Shown: positions 22,590 through 35,574, numbered from the stretch's first letter. The stretch is DNA of 64,000 nucleotides from Anaeramoeba flamelloides (GCA_027625915.1 JANTQA010000051.1:3844501-3908500), one strand, 5' to 3'. Program-made: numbers and translations. Notes: generated from the sequence alone by a model not told the origin.

Positions 22590-23364
22590 AGACTATTAAC
22601 TCTTATTTTATTTTTAATCTCAAAGGTTATAGGGTAATTATTGATTCAAGAAAGCGATAAACCCAATAAAAAATCTCATTTATTGACTTTAGAGAAAAGA
22701 GTTCACATTTTGAATAAAAGTTCATTTTTCCCAATGAAATTTTCAGTCAAAAGATCAGATTCTTTTTTTTTGAATTTTTAGATCAAATTAAAACCAAAAA
22801 GATTAATATATCAAAGATTTTTATTTTGTTGAAATATTACTCTTAGTAATTATTAAGCGTTTGTATTTACAAATAACCTGGGAACTTTAATCTTATTTTA
22901 AAAAGTTTATTAAAAATTTATCAAATATTCAATATTTGTAGAGTAGAAAATAATTGTATATTTATTTTTAATTTACAAATAATTATTAAATTTCTTGAAA
23001 TTTATAAGATTAGCTTAATATTATTTTCCAAATATTAAGAGTATAAACAACCAATAATTATTATGAAAATATAATTATTTGAGATTATCTATTATTTTTT
23101 TTATTATAATTAGTATAATTTAAATAAATTTTTTATATGTTTTAAAAGTGTATAAATAATAATCAAGTCTATTAACGCATTTAATCATTGGGCTAATACG
23201 AATACATTGAAGAGGGAGTTTGGGTTATTTTTGTCAGTAAGAATTAGATTTTTTTTTTCATTTCAAAATTCTTTTTATTTTCGAAACAAAAACTAGAATT
23301 TAAAAAAAAACAAGTTAGATTTGCAGAATGTAAAAGTATTGCGTAAAATCAAAGATTTTTACTC
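22590..23364. other. AT-rich spacer
   Basis: Nothing recognised apart from a partial hairpin module near 23322-23360 of the LINE-associated type. Confidence 0.4.
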
Positions 23365-23563
23365 TAAATTCAGTTCCACTTTTAAGACATAAACTTTCAA
23401 CCAAATTTACAGCACAAAAAATTTCTCAAATTAAAGCACAAAATTCAGATTCGAGTAAAATAATTTGTAAAAAAAACAATCAATATTTTTCCCTTAATTT
23501 GAATTATTTTTGTAAGGTAAATTTACTTGGAAGTTTGTTTTTAAAAGTGGAACTAACTGAATT
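23365..23563. mobile_element. Palindromic MITE, family A (strongly diverged)
   Basis: Starts near TTCAGTTCCACTTTTAAGAC and ends GTGGAACTAACTGAATT. The arms are recognisable but carry many substitutions, making this one of the oldest copies in the window. Confidence 0.65.
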
Positions 23564-24700
23564 CTTTGAAATTCTGTAAAATATTATCAGTTTTTTTTTG
23601 ATTTTTCTGTTTATTCCTAAATTTAGTAGATTTTCAGAAGGAAACCAAAAATCTTAAGAAAACTGCCATATGATTTTTTTAAAAATTTTTGATTTGATTA
23701 GATAATCATTAGATTATAAACAAACAAAAAAAAAAAAGAGTTGAAAAATGAGGGGATTTCCACCTTTCAGAATTTAAAAGAACCATTGAAAACTATTTAC
23801 TTGGTTTGATTCTTTTAAATTATTAGAAAATTCTTTTATTCTTTTTTTAATTTGATAAATGAAGAGAAAATTAAAAAAAAAATCTTTTTATTTCTCGATT
23901 TAAAAAAAAAGTTATCACTTTACAACACTTAAGGTTAGGTTTTTTTTAATTTGAGAAATAAACAGAAAATTTATTTAAATTTTTTGTTTATTTTATAAAG
24001 TAAAAAAACCTAGAAAACTTCACCAATAAAACGTAAAACCCCGAGAAAATGACCATGATAATTTCCAGAATTCAAAATAATTGATTAAAATATTTGATTT
24101 TTCACCATTCTTTTAAATTCTAAAATAGTGCCGTTAACTTTTTTTGAGTTTTATAATTATTTGCAAAATAAATAGATTTTCGTTTTGTTTTTTTGAGTTT
24201 TCTATTTATTTGTAAAGTTTTCTAGGTTTTTTTTAAGGTTTTCAATTTTATTTGTGAAGTGAACAGTTTCATTAGATTTTCTTTAATTTTGGCAATAAAC
24301 AGAAATTTTAATAATTTTTCGTTTTATTCCAAAAAATAAAAAAAAAGTAGGGATACTTTACAAATAAAATAGAAAACTCAAAAATACCTAACGAAAATTA
24401 TTAGATTTTCCAAATAAAATTGAAAACCTCTAAAAAAAAACCTAGAAAACTTTAAGAATAAATAGAAAAATCAAAAAAACCTAGGTACTCACAACACTCT
24501 AAGGCACATCCTATGGATTTTTCTTGGGTTTTCATTTTAAATCCTAAAATCAATATATTTTTAGAATAAAGCAGAAAAAGGCAAAAAAACAACTATTTAG
24601 TCATTGGAAATTTAAAAGAATAGAGTAAAAATTTTGATTTTACTTAATACTTTTTCATTCTGGATACGCTTCAAAAAATTTTGTTTTCAGAATTTGATAA
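23564..24700. repeat. Cluster of palindromic modules from the LINE 3' region (family F)
   Basis: Contains repeated inverted blocks of the AAAACCTAACGAAAATC and TTTTTGAGTTTTCTATTT type, plus hairpin modules near 24066-24122 and 24605-24663. The ends shared by the full family are not clear here, so this looks like a fragment. Confidence 0.5.
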
Positions 24701-25145
24701 ATTAAAAAAAATAGGAAATGTACATTAATTTAAGACACTAAGTGATATTTCCTGATTACAAATTTTTTATATTGAAATTTTTTTAAAGATTCAAAATTTT
24801 TGGATTATCATCAAATATCGATCTTAAGTGTGTTGAATTTTTCTGTTCTAATAACATCACAGGTGGTAATTAATATTTAAAATAATATTTCTCAGGAAAT
24901 ATTTACTTCATTTTCCAATAACTTTTATAAAAAGTGTTTTCAGTGAAATAGGGTGTTATTCGTGTGTTCATAGGTTTACTTGATTTCTTTTTTAATTTGA
25001 ATAATTAGTATAAGTTGGGTGAACCAATAGTCCTATGGAAAAGCCGGATTCTAAGATTCAAAATAATAAAAAAAAAAAAAAGATAATTAGATGAAATACC
25101 ATCCCATTTCAATTAAAAATACAAGTAATACCAATTATGAATTAT

Positions 25146-25148
<3 letters not shown>

Positions 25149-25181
<33 letters not shown>
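25149..25181. repeat. (TA)n microsatellite
   Basis: Uninterrupted TA dinucleotide run of about 33 bases. Confidence 0.9.
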
Positions 25182-25185
<4 letters not shown>

Positions 25186-25189
25186 CAAA

Positions 25190-25408
25190 ATGAATTATTT
25201 TAATTATAAACTATTTTTCATAAATTTTAACTCACTTTATAATGTTAATGGGAGTTATTTTGTGGGTTTATTCCAGTATTCTTTACAAAAAATATTTTCA
25301 AATTTTTGGATCAGAATCATTTTTTCTAATTTTGCAAATTTTAGTTTTGCTTTTTCAAATTTTTTTTTCTTTTGTTTTTCTTTTGTTTTTCTTTTTCTTT
25401 GTTTTTGA

Positions 25409-25487
<79 letters not shown>

Positions 25488-25855
25488 TCATGTGGAAAAA
25501 AAAAAAAGATCTTCGAAAAGACAAATAATCACTAAGAAAATTGAGACTATGTAATGTCTTTGAAAAAGGATTTAATTATTTATAAAAAATCTTGTTGTTC
25601 AACTTTTTTTCAGTGAAAGTTCAGTAATAAAAAATGGGTAATGCTCATTTCAAAAATTTTGACTCACTTTTTTTTTTGTTTTTCTTTTGTTTTTCTTTTT
25701 AATTTTTAATATATCAGGCTTTTATATATTTAGAATGACTTAAAAGTGAATTACAAATCATATTTAGTTATTAATTGTTCTTGAATACTAAAGGATAAAT
25801 TTTTTTTTTTCAATTTATTATTTCAAGTGAGTCACAATTTTTGAAAAAGAGTTTA
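25190..25855. mobile_element. Composite foldback repeat, family G, with a 68-T tract
   Basis: Aligns with 35925-36525 through GATCATGTGGAAAAA, CTTGTTGTTCAAC, GGTAATGCTCATTTC, ATATATTTAGAATG and a terminal AGTGAGTCACAATTTT. The first roughly 100 bp is inverted relative to the other copy. An uninterrupted run of 68 T spans 25413-25480. Open frames through it encode only poly-F or poly-K and are not genes. Confidence 0.6.
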
Positions 25856-27074
25856 GTTCACATATTTACTATTAATATTTCAAAAAAAAAATTCAACAAA
25901 TATATTGTATTTAAAGAAATTACTATATTATGGAAAAAAATCCAAATGATCACTTTTCTTGATCTTCAAGGATTTAAACTGTATATAGTTTTCTTGTGTT
26001 TTTAAATTTTGAGTACAGTCTTCATACTTTTTTTATTAATTAAATTACCCGAAATTATAAGAGGTGGGATTTTAATAAAAAAAACAAATAGTTTTTTAAA
26101 TTTTGATTTTAATTTTTAATAGTATTTGATAAAAAAAAAAAAAAGATCTGATCATTTGACTGGAAATTTAAGGTTTAAAAATGAGTTTGTCATCTTATAT
26201 AATAATTTTCTCAATTGGTATTCAAATAATAGAGGCAGACTTTTAAAATTATTTATAATTCTTTAGGATTACTTTTCTAAATAGACTGTCGACAAAATGG
26301 TCCAAGTGTGTAATCTAAATTTCTTTGATTTTCCCTGTTTTATTGCTCTTTTTTCAATTTTCTTTTTATAATGAAGAATCTGAAATGATTGGCTTTTTCT
26401 GGGTTATAAAAAAAGTTAATAGGTTAATTTTTTTAATGAATTTCATTTTTATAGATCAATAAGTTGATAATCTGATTTGTTTTTCAAGTTTAATGAAATC
26501 TTTGTGTATATAAGCTTCAATGGTATTTTACAAGAGAACAAACAATGTCTTCGAGATATATATCACTGGATAATTAAATCAGTTTTCAAACGAACTGTGT
26601 CTTGAATAAAAGATTGTTTGATTTTTCACCACTAGTTCTAATTTAACATATAATTAAGTAACCAATACTATATCTACAGTAAAAAGTATTCTGGGGGTAA
26701 AATCCTTGATATTTTTAGAAATCATTAAATTATGAACTGAATTTATACAAAATATTTTATAATTTTTACTCGTTTTAAATTTGTATTTTTTTTTACAAAC
26801 AAAATTTGTCAAAAACTTTGATCTTTTTTTCTTGATATAAAATTATCCACATTGATGCTTAATTTATAGAATTTCTGTTTTTAATAACACAACTTTAAAA
26901 AACCAATAACAAATTTACTGGTTGTTTATGGTTTGTTTCTAAAATCATTTCATCTATAGACTTTCTTGAATAGAAGAAAAACATATTTTATTTTGAAGCA
27001 CTCTTTTTACAATCTTTGTATGGATTATTATCATCACTGTATGTTTGACTTTCCAAAAAATATTGAGTTTGGAG
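25856..27074. other. AT-rich spacer
   Basis: No supported gene or repeat. The small frame at 26966-27181 runs into the foldback arm at 27075 and is not a gene. Confidence 0.4.
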
Positions 27075-27518
27075 ATTATCATGAATTTCTGATTACCCAT
27101 TTGTATTACCAAAATACTCTTTCGAAAGTGAACTCTTTCTTTTCACTCTTGAAGAAATCTTGCAAAAAAAGATTTTTATAATCGAAATTTAAAATGTGAA
27201 AAAATTTTTTACAAAAAGAAAAGAAATTTTGAATTACAATTTCGAAATTTTTATGAAAAAAAAGAAATTCTCCTATTGTCAAATAAATCTGATGTGCCTT
27301 TACTCCAACTAGTCGTCTTTTTTTTTCTCCAAAGTTGAAATATCGTTTGGATATTTTTAGAAATTCTAACCTAAATATCTAATCTTTTTTTTTCACATTT
27401 TAAATTTCGATTATAAAAATCTTTTTTTGCAAGATTTCTTCAAGCGTGAAAAGAAAGAGTTCACTTTCGAAAGAGTTTTTGGAAATACAAAATGGAAATT
27501 GAAAATTCCTGATAATAA
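27075..27518. mobile_element. Foldback element with near-perfect arms
   Basis: The arm at about 27075-27199 pairs with about 27396-27518. The inner 88 bases (CTTTCGAAAGTGAACTCTTT through TCGAAATTTAAAATGTG) are almost identical in reverse complement. About 195 bp of unpaired sequence separates the arms. Only copy seen. Confidence 0.7.
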
Positions 27519-28070
27519 ATTAGAATTATATTAATTTTATGTCTGTGAATATTATTCATATGTCTTAAAATGCGTTTACTGGTTTTAAGTAAATATTAAT
27601 AAAGATTTATTCTTCAAATTTAAAAAATTAAGGGTGTTTTTGGATATTTTTGTCAAGATCACAAAACCATATCAATAATTCAATAGACAAAATACATTCT
27701 GACAAAATTTTAAAAATCAAAATTCGTGTTTTCCTCTTGGATCTCGAAGTTTCAACTTCATTTAAAAGATAATAAATTTTTGAACAATGGTAGAAATACA
27801 CTTTCCGATAAAGGAGAAAGTAAGAGATGAAAGAAGAAAAACAAAAAATATATTTTCATTATTGTGCTCGTGAATTTTGAAAAGTTTTTTGATCATTAAA
27901 TTATCACATTAAATATCCTAAAAACAACCCAAAAATTGCAATAGTTGTTCTTTTCCTTAATTCTTAATCTTTTCAACCGTTTTTCCAAGTTATTATTTTG
28001 GATCCCAGTTCTCAGAGACTAAAAAATTCAAATAATACTCAAAGTAATCCTTGCTGAATTAGAATCATAG

Positions 28071-28552
28071 TACTATTGTTAAAATGATATGTGCAAAAAA
28101 GTTGTCGATTTCCAAACAAAAAGAATAGATTTTTTGTTATAGAAGTCCTATACATTAATCGAATGAAAACAATCAACAATAAATCATAAGTAATAGCGGT
28201 ACTGATTCTTTAAAGTTCTATTTTTTAAAAATAAAATTCAAAAATAAAGGATCAAATCGAAAAATTTATCACTAAAAATATGAGTAACTTTAAGAGAAAA
28301 CTTTTTATCAATTAAAAAAAAAAAAACCAAAAAAAACTGAGAAAATCAGGAAAAATTTTCAACAAAATGTGTTCGTAATTTAACTTATACTGAAAAGATC
28401 ACGGAGTTTATCTTCAAAATGGATTCGAACCAATGTATAACACTGGTTAGTGAATTGGATGTTCCATTAGAACAAGAAGGAAAAAAAAAGTATGGCTTGA
28501 ATTTTGAAATATCGATATTAGTTGTGGGATACACATTATTATGATCACTATA
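28071..28552 (+). mobile_element. Tc1-like non-autonomous element, family C
   Basis: 482 bp from TACTATTGTT to ATTATGATCACTATA. The interior follows the same block order as 21005-21485 and 56113-56600. It is more diverged than those two. Confidence 0.65.
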
Positions 28553-31126
28553 ATTTTTACTTTAAAAGATTATTATGAAAGTAATAAGCAAAGGAATTCT
28601 TAGTGTGTGCTTTATATCCCTTCCTGTTCTCGTATTTAAAGTGTAAAGAACTTTCCACATAAAATTCAAATAGAGTATCTTTGTAAAAAAACAATATTTT
28701 TTTGTTTTTCTTGTGTTATATGTTTGGTTACTATTTATCACCTCACTCACTAAGTTCTTTAAAAGACATCTATACGTTCGTTTATCTGAACAATCATTTT
28801 TAATACTGGTTATGAATTCTAAAAGGGACAAAATTTTCACTTCCTTTTCCAGGATTTTTCTTATTCCTAAAATGAGTTCTCAAGAAGTAATTAGGAGTAA
28901 TTTGTTGTTCTATTTGAAAATGGAAATTGAAAATGAAGTGAAAATTAATCCCATTTTTCATCCAAAAACCAGTAAAGTTAATTATGGACACTTTGCATAA
29001 TAACAAAATAAAATTTGACAATTTCCCTCAAAACCTAAAAAACTCTTAAAAATAGGGATCTCCTGTCACACTTCAATAAAAAATGAAAACAAAAAAAAAC
29101 TCCCATTTTTGGAATAAATAATTGATTATAATCAGAAGTAATTATCAAAAACATCCTAGCCTAAATGAAGGGACGGGTATTTGTGTTGGATGCACAAAGA
29201 ATTTCTTTCCAAAGTATCCAATTAATTCAAGGTGGTAAATAAAATTGAAATTTTTGTAATACATTTTATGATTTATTGATAAAATATTTCGAAGATTATC
29301 CTTTTTTTTTCTTCAATCTGATGTTTGTTTTAAATTTGAGCTAAACTGAAAAGCCACCAATCCTATTAAATTTCATAAATCTGTTTAAAAGTTGTCATTG
29401 GAATTCCCATTTTCTACTTTTTTAAAATCTTGCTTTGCATAAAAATAATTATTACTTGTAGCAAAATTTTCATGTGAAAATGACAAAAATTGCTGAGAAA
29501 CACCCTCTTGAAAGAGATCTACAATCTCTGTTAAATTTACCAATTGAGAATTTTGTTTTCCAACAAATGGGTAATTTGAATACTCGATCAATTTTCAATA
29601 TTTCCTTTTGGTGATACTGACAAAATATGTATTTTAATATATTTCATATACCCCATTCCAAATCTTTCATCACTTTACAATTCTCCAATTTAACATGGAT
29701 ATATATAAAAAAAAATTTACATGTTGAAATGTTTCAAAACTTGAAGTAGTGCTTGAAAATATCCTTTAGTCCATTTATTTTTGAAAATTTTCCTTCAACA
29801 ATCTTTATGAAATGATAATTTTTTTTTTTTTTTGTTTCAACTTTGAAATAAGAAATTTTTAAGTTCAATTTCTTCAGAAAGGAAATTCTTCTTCTGAAGC
29901 GAATGTAAAATAACCCAAAATTTAAACACTCTCATCTATGGGAACAGGAGTTATTAAAAACAAACAAAATATTACAATATGTTGATTTTTGAAGAAATTT
30001 TTGGTTTGAAATTGTAGTTTACCAATTTTTCTAAAAAGGGGATTTGTTACAACAATTAGTTTTGGTTTTTTGTAATTTTGCTTTATTGCTAATAAAAAGG
30101 CTTGCTATGTTAAAAAACGGTGATCAATTAAAATTTAATAGACCAAAATTAATTCATGAAATCAAAATTGGTTAATGAATTATTTTTTTCTTGTTACATA
30201 CTTGTAAAAGAGAAAATTATTTTGACTTTTTTGTTATGATCGAAATTACAAATTACTGAAATTGTGAGAGTTTCTGTAAAACTATTATACCTTGATTTTT
30301 CCAATAAAATCTCTTTGTTGAAATATTTGCAACTTTTTGATCAAAGTACACACCTTTTTTTGAGAAAAATTTCAATTACTGGGATTTTGAAATCGAGTTT
30401 TCAAGTCTATACAGAATTAAATAATCAAGAAGGTTTAATTTAAATTATTTTTTTTTATACCACTTTCTTGAACAAAAAATTTTCATATTACTGTTTTCAA
30501 TGAGAAGTCAACGGGTGGAAGCCCTGTGAATGATTTGATGGAGACATTGGTTCAAATTATCCATTTTTATGTTCCCATAATGAAATTGAAATGCTTTTTA
30601 TATTTCTTTATCCCAAAAGATTTCTAAAAAATTATTTTAGTTTATAAAAAATTTTAAAAATAGGTATTTTTAAAAAGTTCTTTGATCAATCAACAAGAAA
30701 CATTTTCTTTGAGATATATAATTTAACTTTTGTGTGAAATAAAATTTTATTTAGTTTCCTCTAACTATAAAAAAAAAATTTGAAAATGTATATTTTGGAA
30801 AATGTGTTGTTACTTTGGAGTGTAACTCATTTTCAAAACATTTTGAAAAAAAAAAACAATAGGAAGGAATTTTGAAAAATCATTTACTTTTCTAAAAAGA
30901 ATGAAAAGCAAAAGTATGGAATTGAAAAAATAGTCCTACTTATTCTTACAAATTTAAGATTTTACCCAGGGTACAACACTACTCTCAAAATTTGGTAATT
31001 GTTCAAAATGTCTAACAAACAAAAAATGAAAGGAATTTTTACAAGTCTCATTTTTTTCAAAATATCCCTAACTTTTCGCACTTGGTTTTTCACAAACCAA
31101 CCCAAAAAACAAACAATTGCAAAAAA
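28553..31126. other. AT-rich spacer with possible cryptic exons
   Basis: 28825-28950 is a short inverted repeat (CACTTCCTTTTCC against TGGAAATTGAAAATGAAGTG). Between 29150 and 30300 the minus strand has several 30-70 codon open segments with splice-like borders (for example 29385-29591), but no assembly keeps one frame and I recognise nothing. The last 130 bases are the 5' flank of the OsmC gene. Confidence 0.35.
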
Positions 31127-34100
31127 ATGGATAATTTATCCCAACTTAAAGAAACAAATAATTGCGTGTCACAAGAATCGTCGTCCACCAATTCTATGAA
31201 GCTTCCGTCCAAAAGCGACAAGGAGAAAGACGAAAGGCGCATCTCTGAATTAGAAGAGAACTTTTTCAACAACAACCTCAACAAGAAACTTCAGCCTGCG
31301 CTCGAGGAGTTGTCAAAAACAATCTTGTGCCTTGCCAATGAGAGTGAAAAGGAAAAAACACTTTCAAACTCTTTGTCTGTTCTTGCAAAATCTCTGAAGG
31401 TTCAAATAGACAATTGCCTCATGATTTCGAACGAGCAAGAGGAAGAGCATAAGCAAAAATTCCAGGAACTTGCACAACTCTATAAAAAACGAGAAAACAA
31501 ACTGAACGACCAGCTTAATAGAAGGCTGAGTGCGTTAGAAGAGACTAACGAAATGAAAAACACATTAATCTTGTCAAACCTTCAACTGAAAAAAAAAGTA
31601 TCTTCTTTAAAAAAATCCCTGAACGATCAGAAGAAAGAAAGCGAGACAGTTCTTCTCAAGTCGCAAAAAGAGAACCTTGAAATTAAAAAAAAACGAAGCT
31701 GGATCAATCACTGTAACATGTCCGAACTGAACAAGTCACTGGAAACATGCACCTTTTCAAAGCCCCTCAGCTTTGTTGTGAACAAGGAGTGCAAAGTTTC
31801 TTGGAATTTTAATGATAAAATACCCTTTATTCAGAATTTAGAAAATAGCTCAGCTATCACAACTTGTATGCCCACCGAATTCGGCGGATCAGACTTGGCA
31901 CCGGGGCCAATTCAGTATTTGGTAATGTCCATTTTAGCCGAATTTGTAAGGTAAATCAATTATTTTGAAAATTTTTACTTTTCTCTTTTGTGCTTTGTGG
32001 TTTTCGAAATTCTGAATTCTGAAAAATGCTGGAAATTTAGTTTTCCAAGATCGTGTTTTTTTTATTTTTGTAAATTTTTTTTTGAAAACACCCTTACAAA
32101 AGAATTGTTGTTTGTCGAAGAAAGCTAATTCTATTGAGAACAGCTTGTTGTTTGTAATTTTTTTTTTTAGATGGTTATTCTTAACAACATCAAAATTTAC
32201 AAATTTTTCACTTTAAAAAAAAAAAGTCCATTTACAAACGAGACAAAGCCACCAATAGGAACAAATTTTGGCCAATCTCAATTTTTGAAGATTCCAAATT
32301 TTGGTTTAACTTTTGGATTGTTAATGGGTAAATTACAAAAACACAAAAAATTAGAGTCAAAATTGGAAAATTAATTCATCTGTTCCAAACAAACTCTTGT
32401 CACGTGGGTAGTTACCCTCTGTTCTAATTATGAGACTTGTTTAAATATTCAAAATTTATCGATTTAACCCTTTAGGTAAAATATAGAAATCATAAAAATT
32501 TTACAATTTGTAAAATTAATAAAGTGGCACGTTGTAAATGACAATTTATTTTTTTGATCTCAAATTTGAAAATCATTTTCATTTTTCAATCAATTTGAAT
32601 TATTTGGTAGTTTTTTAATTTGAGAAGAAAGGTGTGTGGTTCTTTTGAATTTACTTTTCTGGAAAAAAAATTGTAAAATCTATTTGAAGAATTATTTGTA
32701 TTTTATGACCATTTGGGATTTCGTTTTGCAGACACAGCGTGCAGTATTGATTTTAATGAAAATCTGAGTTAAGAGATCTCTGTTAAAATTTAATTTTTTT
32801 AACCTTTTTGCCTTTTAGAAAAATTTTTTAACCAGAAAAAATTTCGAAATGTATTTTGCAAAGGTTCGAAATTCCAAAAGTCCCTGATAAGTGTACCACC
32901 ACTTTAGATTCAAGTGTTACAATGCTAAAGGTAAGGATCCAAATACACTTTGAACATTTCTTGAACCACCAATCATTATTGAATTTACAAATACAACACA
33001 AATACCCAAACAGGAGAAATTCCACATTTGATTTTTTTAATCAACCATAAGGATATTTTATCCTTAAAACCCAAAAAAAAATCAAAAAATTGCAGTATTT
33101 TGATTTTCCTTCAACACACAATCAATTTTTGGATTTTTTTTTTTTTTTTTTTGTCTATCAACATTGTATTACAACTCTCATAGAGCTCGAAATACGGATA
33201 TTCTTTAATTGTAAAATGGGAGTAAAAATTGTCATTGTCAAATCTTTTTTTACTGATTTTTTCCTTTACAGTAAAAATCCAATTCTCATAATTAAAATTT
33301 TAGCTCAAAGTCCATTAAGAAAGATTAATATAATGTCTCAAAATATCATTTCTAATACACGTTCTCAAGATATTTACGTTTTTTCGGCTAATAATTAATT
33401 CATAATATTTGGAACCTGAAGTAAAAATTTTCTTTTTTTAATTGGAAAATAACAGTATTTTTAAAAACAAAAACCAATTCCAAAAACTAAATTGGTTCTT
33501 AGAATTAAAATAGAATTCAAAACACCAATAAAAATAAAAGTTTAAGCATCTTCAATTTTGCAAATTTGAATTTATAATTGATAAAATATTTGTAAAAATT
33601 TAATTTTTTGAAGCTCTGATTGTCTTATTCAGGTGAAATTGGCTTTAAGAGTTTAACAATAGTTATTAATCCAGTTTGTGGAATTTTGGTTTCAGGTATC
33701 TTCATTGATCAGTGAAAAATATAAGTAAAAGAATATTATTTGAAAAAATTTTTCCTTTTTGACTACAATTCTTACAATTAAAGACTGATTTGACAATTTT
33801 TTTTTTGGATGGTTATACTACCTCAAGGAAAACGATTTTGTAAATAAAACCCCCCAAGTTATCTTATTTAAAGTTAAATTTGAGAAAATAATTATTAAAG
33901 AAAAGACACACACACACACACATACACATGTATATATATATATATATGTATGTATAATACACGAGATTTTTTAATAATAAAAAATAAATAGTTTTCAAAA
34001 AAAAAACAAAATAAAATTAAACTTCAATCTATTTATTAAAATTTCTAACAACCATTTTTGTAAAAACAATAAATAATAGATCTTTTGTGATATTATGTTC

Positions 34101-34992
34101 AATGGATGGATTAAAACTAAAAGAAGTATATTCGGAATTGATTTTGCAAATAAATTTGAAAAAGTATTTAGGAATTAACATTGATGATATTTTAATACCA
34201 TTGGTTAATATCAAATTGTATGTACAATCCTCAGAACACCCCGACGAAATAAGGAAATGTTTTGAAAAGACAAAACAAAGCTGTCCTATGATTTCGTATT
34301 TAGCCTCGAGTTCAAATTTTAAATTAGAATATGATTACAAAACAACAAATGAAAACAATATCAGAAAGGAAAAGGGGAAAGGCGTCTTAAATGGGCTGAA
34401 GAAAAATAAGATCAAGAGATTAAAAAAAAAATTCCAAAGAAAGAAGACTGAAGAGATCGAGGCATTCGTCGCGCAAGGACTCTGGAATTTGAAGAACAAC
34501 AACGACGAGGGCCAGTTTAAAGGGTCTTTATCCTGTGAGAAAAATGGGAAATTCATTTGCGAAATGGATTGGCCCATCGAGATCGGCGGTTCTGGTACAA
34601 AGCCCGATTGGTTCAGTGTGATGGCCACATCGCTCTGTTCAATGTCGCTAAGCTCGTTTGTCTTAATCTCGACACTGCAGAACATTAAATTGGACCACAT
34701 TGGGATTTCCCTTACAGGGAAATGGGACAGAAGACGTCTATACAATTTGAACAACTCCTCAAAATCTGAACAAACAGCAGAACATGAAATTAAAATGAAA
34801 TATGATATCGTGTCACAAGAGCCAGATTTTATAATCGAAAAATTGTTTACAACCATTAAAAAAACTTCTCTTTGTAATCAAATTTCTCAACTTCACACCC
34901 AAATGGGGATGGCGATACAGATTAATGATGATATCTCTCAAGACATTTTAATAAAATCAAAAAAAATATCTTTATTGCAAAAAAAACTATAA
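31127..34992 (+). CDS. Tandem OsmC/Ohr-domain protein with coiled-coil N terminus (two exons)
   Basis: Exons 31127-31950 and 34080-34992 join in phase 2 (AG|A, Arg275) to give 578 residues. The intron is 2129 bp. Residues about 20-195 are charged and heptad-like (coiled coil). OsmC domain 1 (about 205-355) has PTEFGGSDLAPGP near 248-261 in exon 1 and GLKLKEV...LKKYLGI...SCPMISYL in exon 2, so the intron cuts the domain just after its central helix. That continuity is the main evidence for the join. Domain 2 (about 400-555) has PIEIGGSGTKPDW and MATSLCSMS. OsmC/Ohr proteins reduce organic peroxides with two Cys: domain 2 keeps both (C461, C540), while domain 1 has only C343, with Glu272 at the first Cys position. 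The ATG at 31127 follows an A-run, and the in-frame extension upstream has no ATG. No targeting signal is seen. Confidence 0.75.
32171..33398 (+). CDS. Possible nested spliced gene inside the OsmC intron
   Basis: Four open segments join with consistent phase: 32171-32327 (donor GTAAAT), 32732-32767 (acceptor TTGCAG, donor GTTAAG), 32836-32930 (acceptor CCAG, donor GTAAGG) and 33096-33398 (acceptor TTGCAG), giving 196 residues ending YVFSANN. The third segment (FEIPKVPDKCTTTLDSS) is more GC-rich than its flanks. The fourth begins YFDFPSTHNQFLDF and includes a poly-T-encoded F run, which is suspicious. Phase does not allow joining to OsmC exon 1. No family is recognised. Alternative exons, a relic, or chance are all possible. 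Confidence 0.27.
33906..33955. repeat. (CA)n/(TA)n compound microsatellite
   Basis: A CA run passes through TACACATG into a TA run, inside the long OsmC intron. Confidence 0.9.
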
Positions 34993-35574
34993 TTTTTTAA
35001 AGGTTTTAACAATTATTTTTCTCAGATTATATTGCTTTTTTTTTTCATTTAATAAATTTTTAATTTTAATCATTATTTTATTTTATTTTGTTTTAAATTT
35101 GAGATCTTTTTGATCTTGTGAATGAATAATTTTTTTTTTGTAAAGTGTCTAGTCATTTACCGCGAATATGCACCATACTCACGGAGTGACCCGAGACCAA
35201 AAAGGGTATTGTGAAATAGCCCTTCTTTTGGTTGACAAAATTTAAATAACAAAAAAAAAATTCCATTGGAAATCTCTTTGACAAAAAATTCAACCAAGAA
35301 AAATAAGTTTGAAAGAGTTCTCAAAATCAAAAAATCAAAATTTAAAAAAAAAAAATACATTTTTCTCATTTTCTATTTCCAAATGGTTAAATTTCTTCAA
35401 TTTAAAACAAATTGCTTTCTTGAATTTCGCAATCAATTTAATTCGATAGTATCTGATTTGTGGTTATTTTGTAACATATCTAAATTGACCAATTATAGAT
35501 TATGTAATATTCTTACGAGAAAAATAACTCATTTGAAAAATGAAAAAATTGAAAAAAAAAATCACCGAGATCTC
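34993..35574. other. AT-rich 3' flank of the OsmC gene
   Basis: No gene supported. A GC-richer patch at 35156-35200 (CGCGAATATGCACC, CGGAGTGACCCGAGACC) stands out but matches nothing I know. Confidence 0.35.

Noticed and set aside
25255-25535. Frames of poly-Phe or poly-Lys
   Set aside because: They are translations of the 68-T tract and its reverse complement.
26966-27181. A 71-codon plus-strand frame
   Set aside because: It overlaps the left arm of the foldback at 27075-27518.
29140-30300. Several minus-strand open segments with splice-like borders, including 29385-29591
   Set aside because: Many different joins are possible, none keeps one frame through all pieces, composition is background AT-rich and no family is recognised. 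At this base composition 30-70 codon frames are expected by chance.
32856-33050. A frame read straight through 32930 into the following sequence
   Set aside because: A GTAAGG donor lies at 32931 and the downstream part looks non-coding; the spliced path is listed as a candidate instead.
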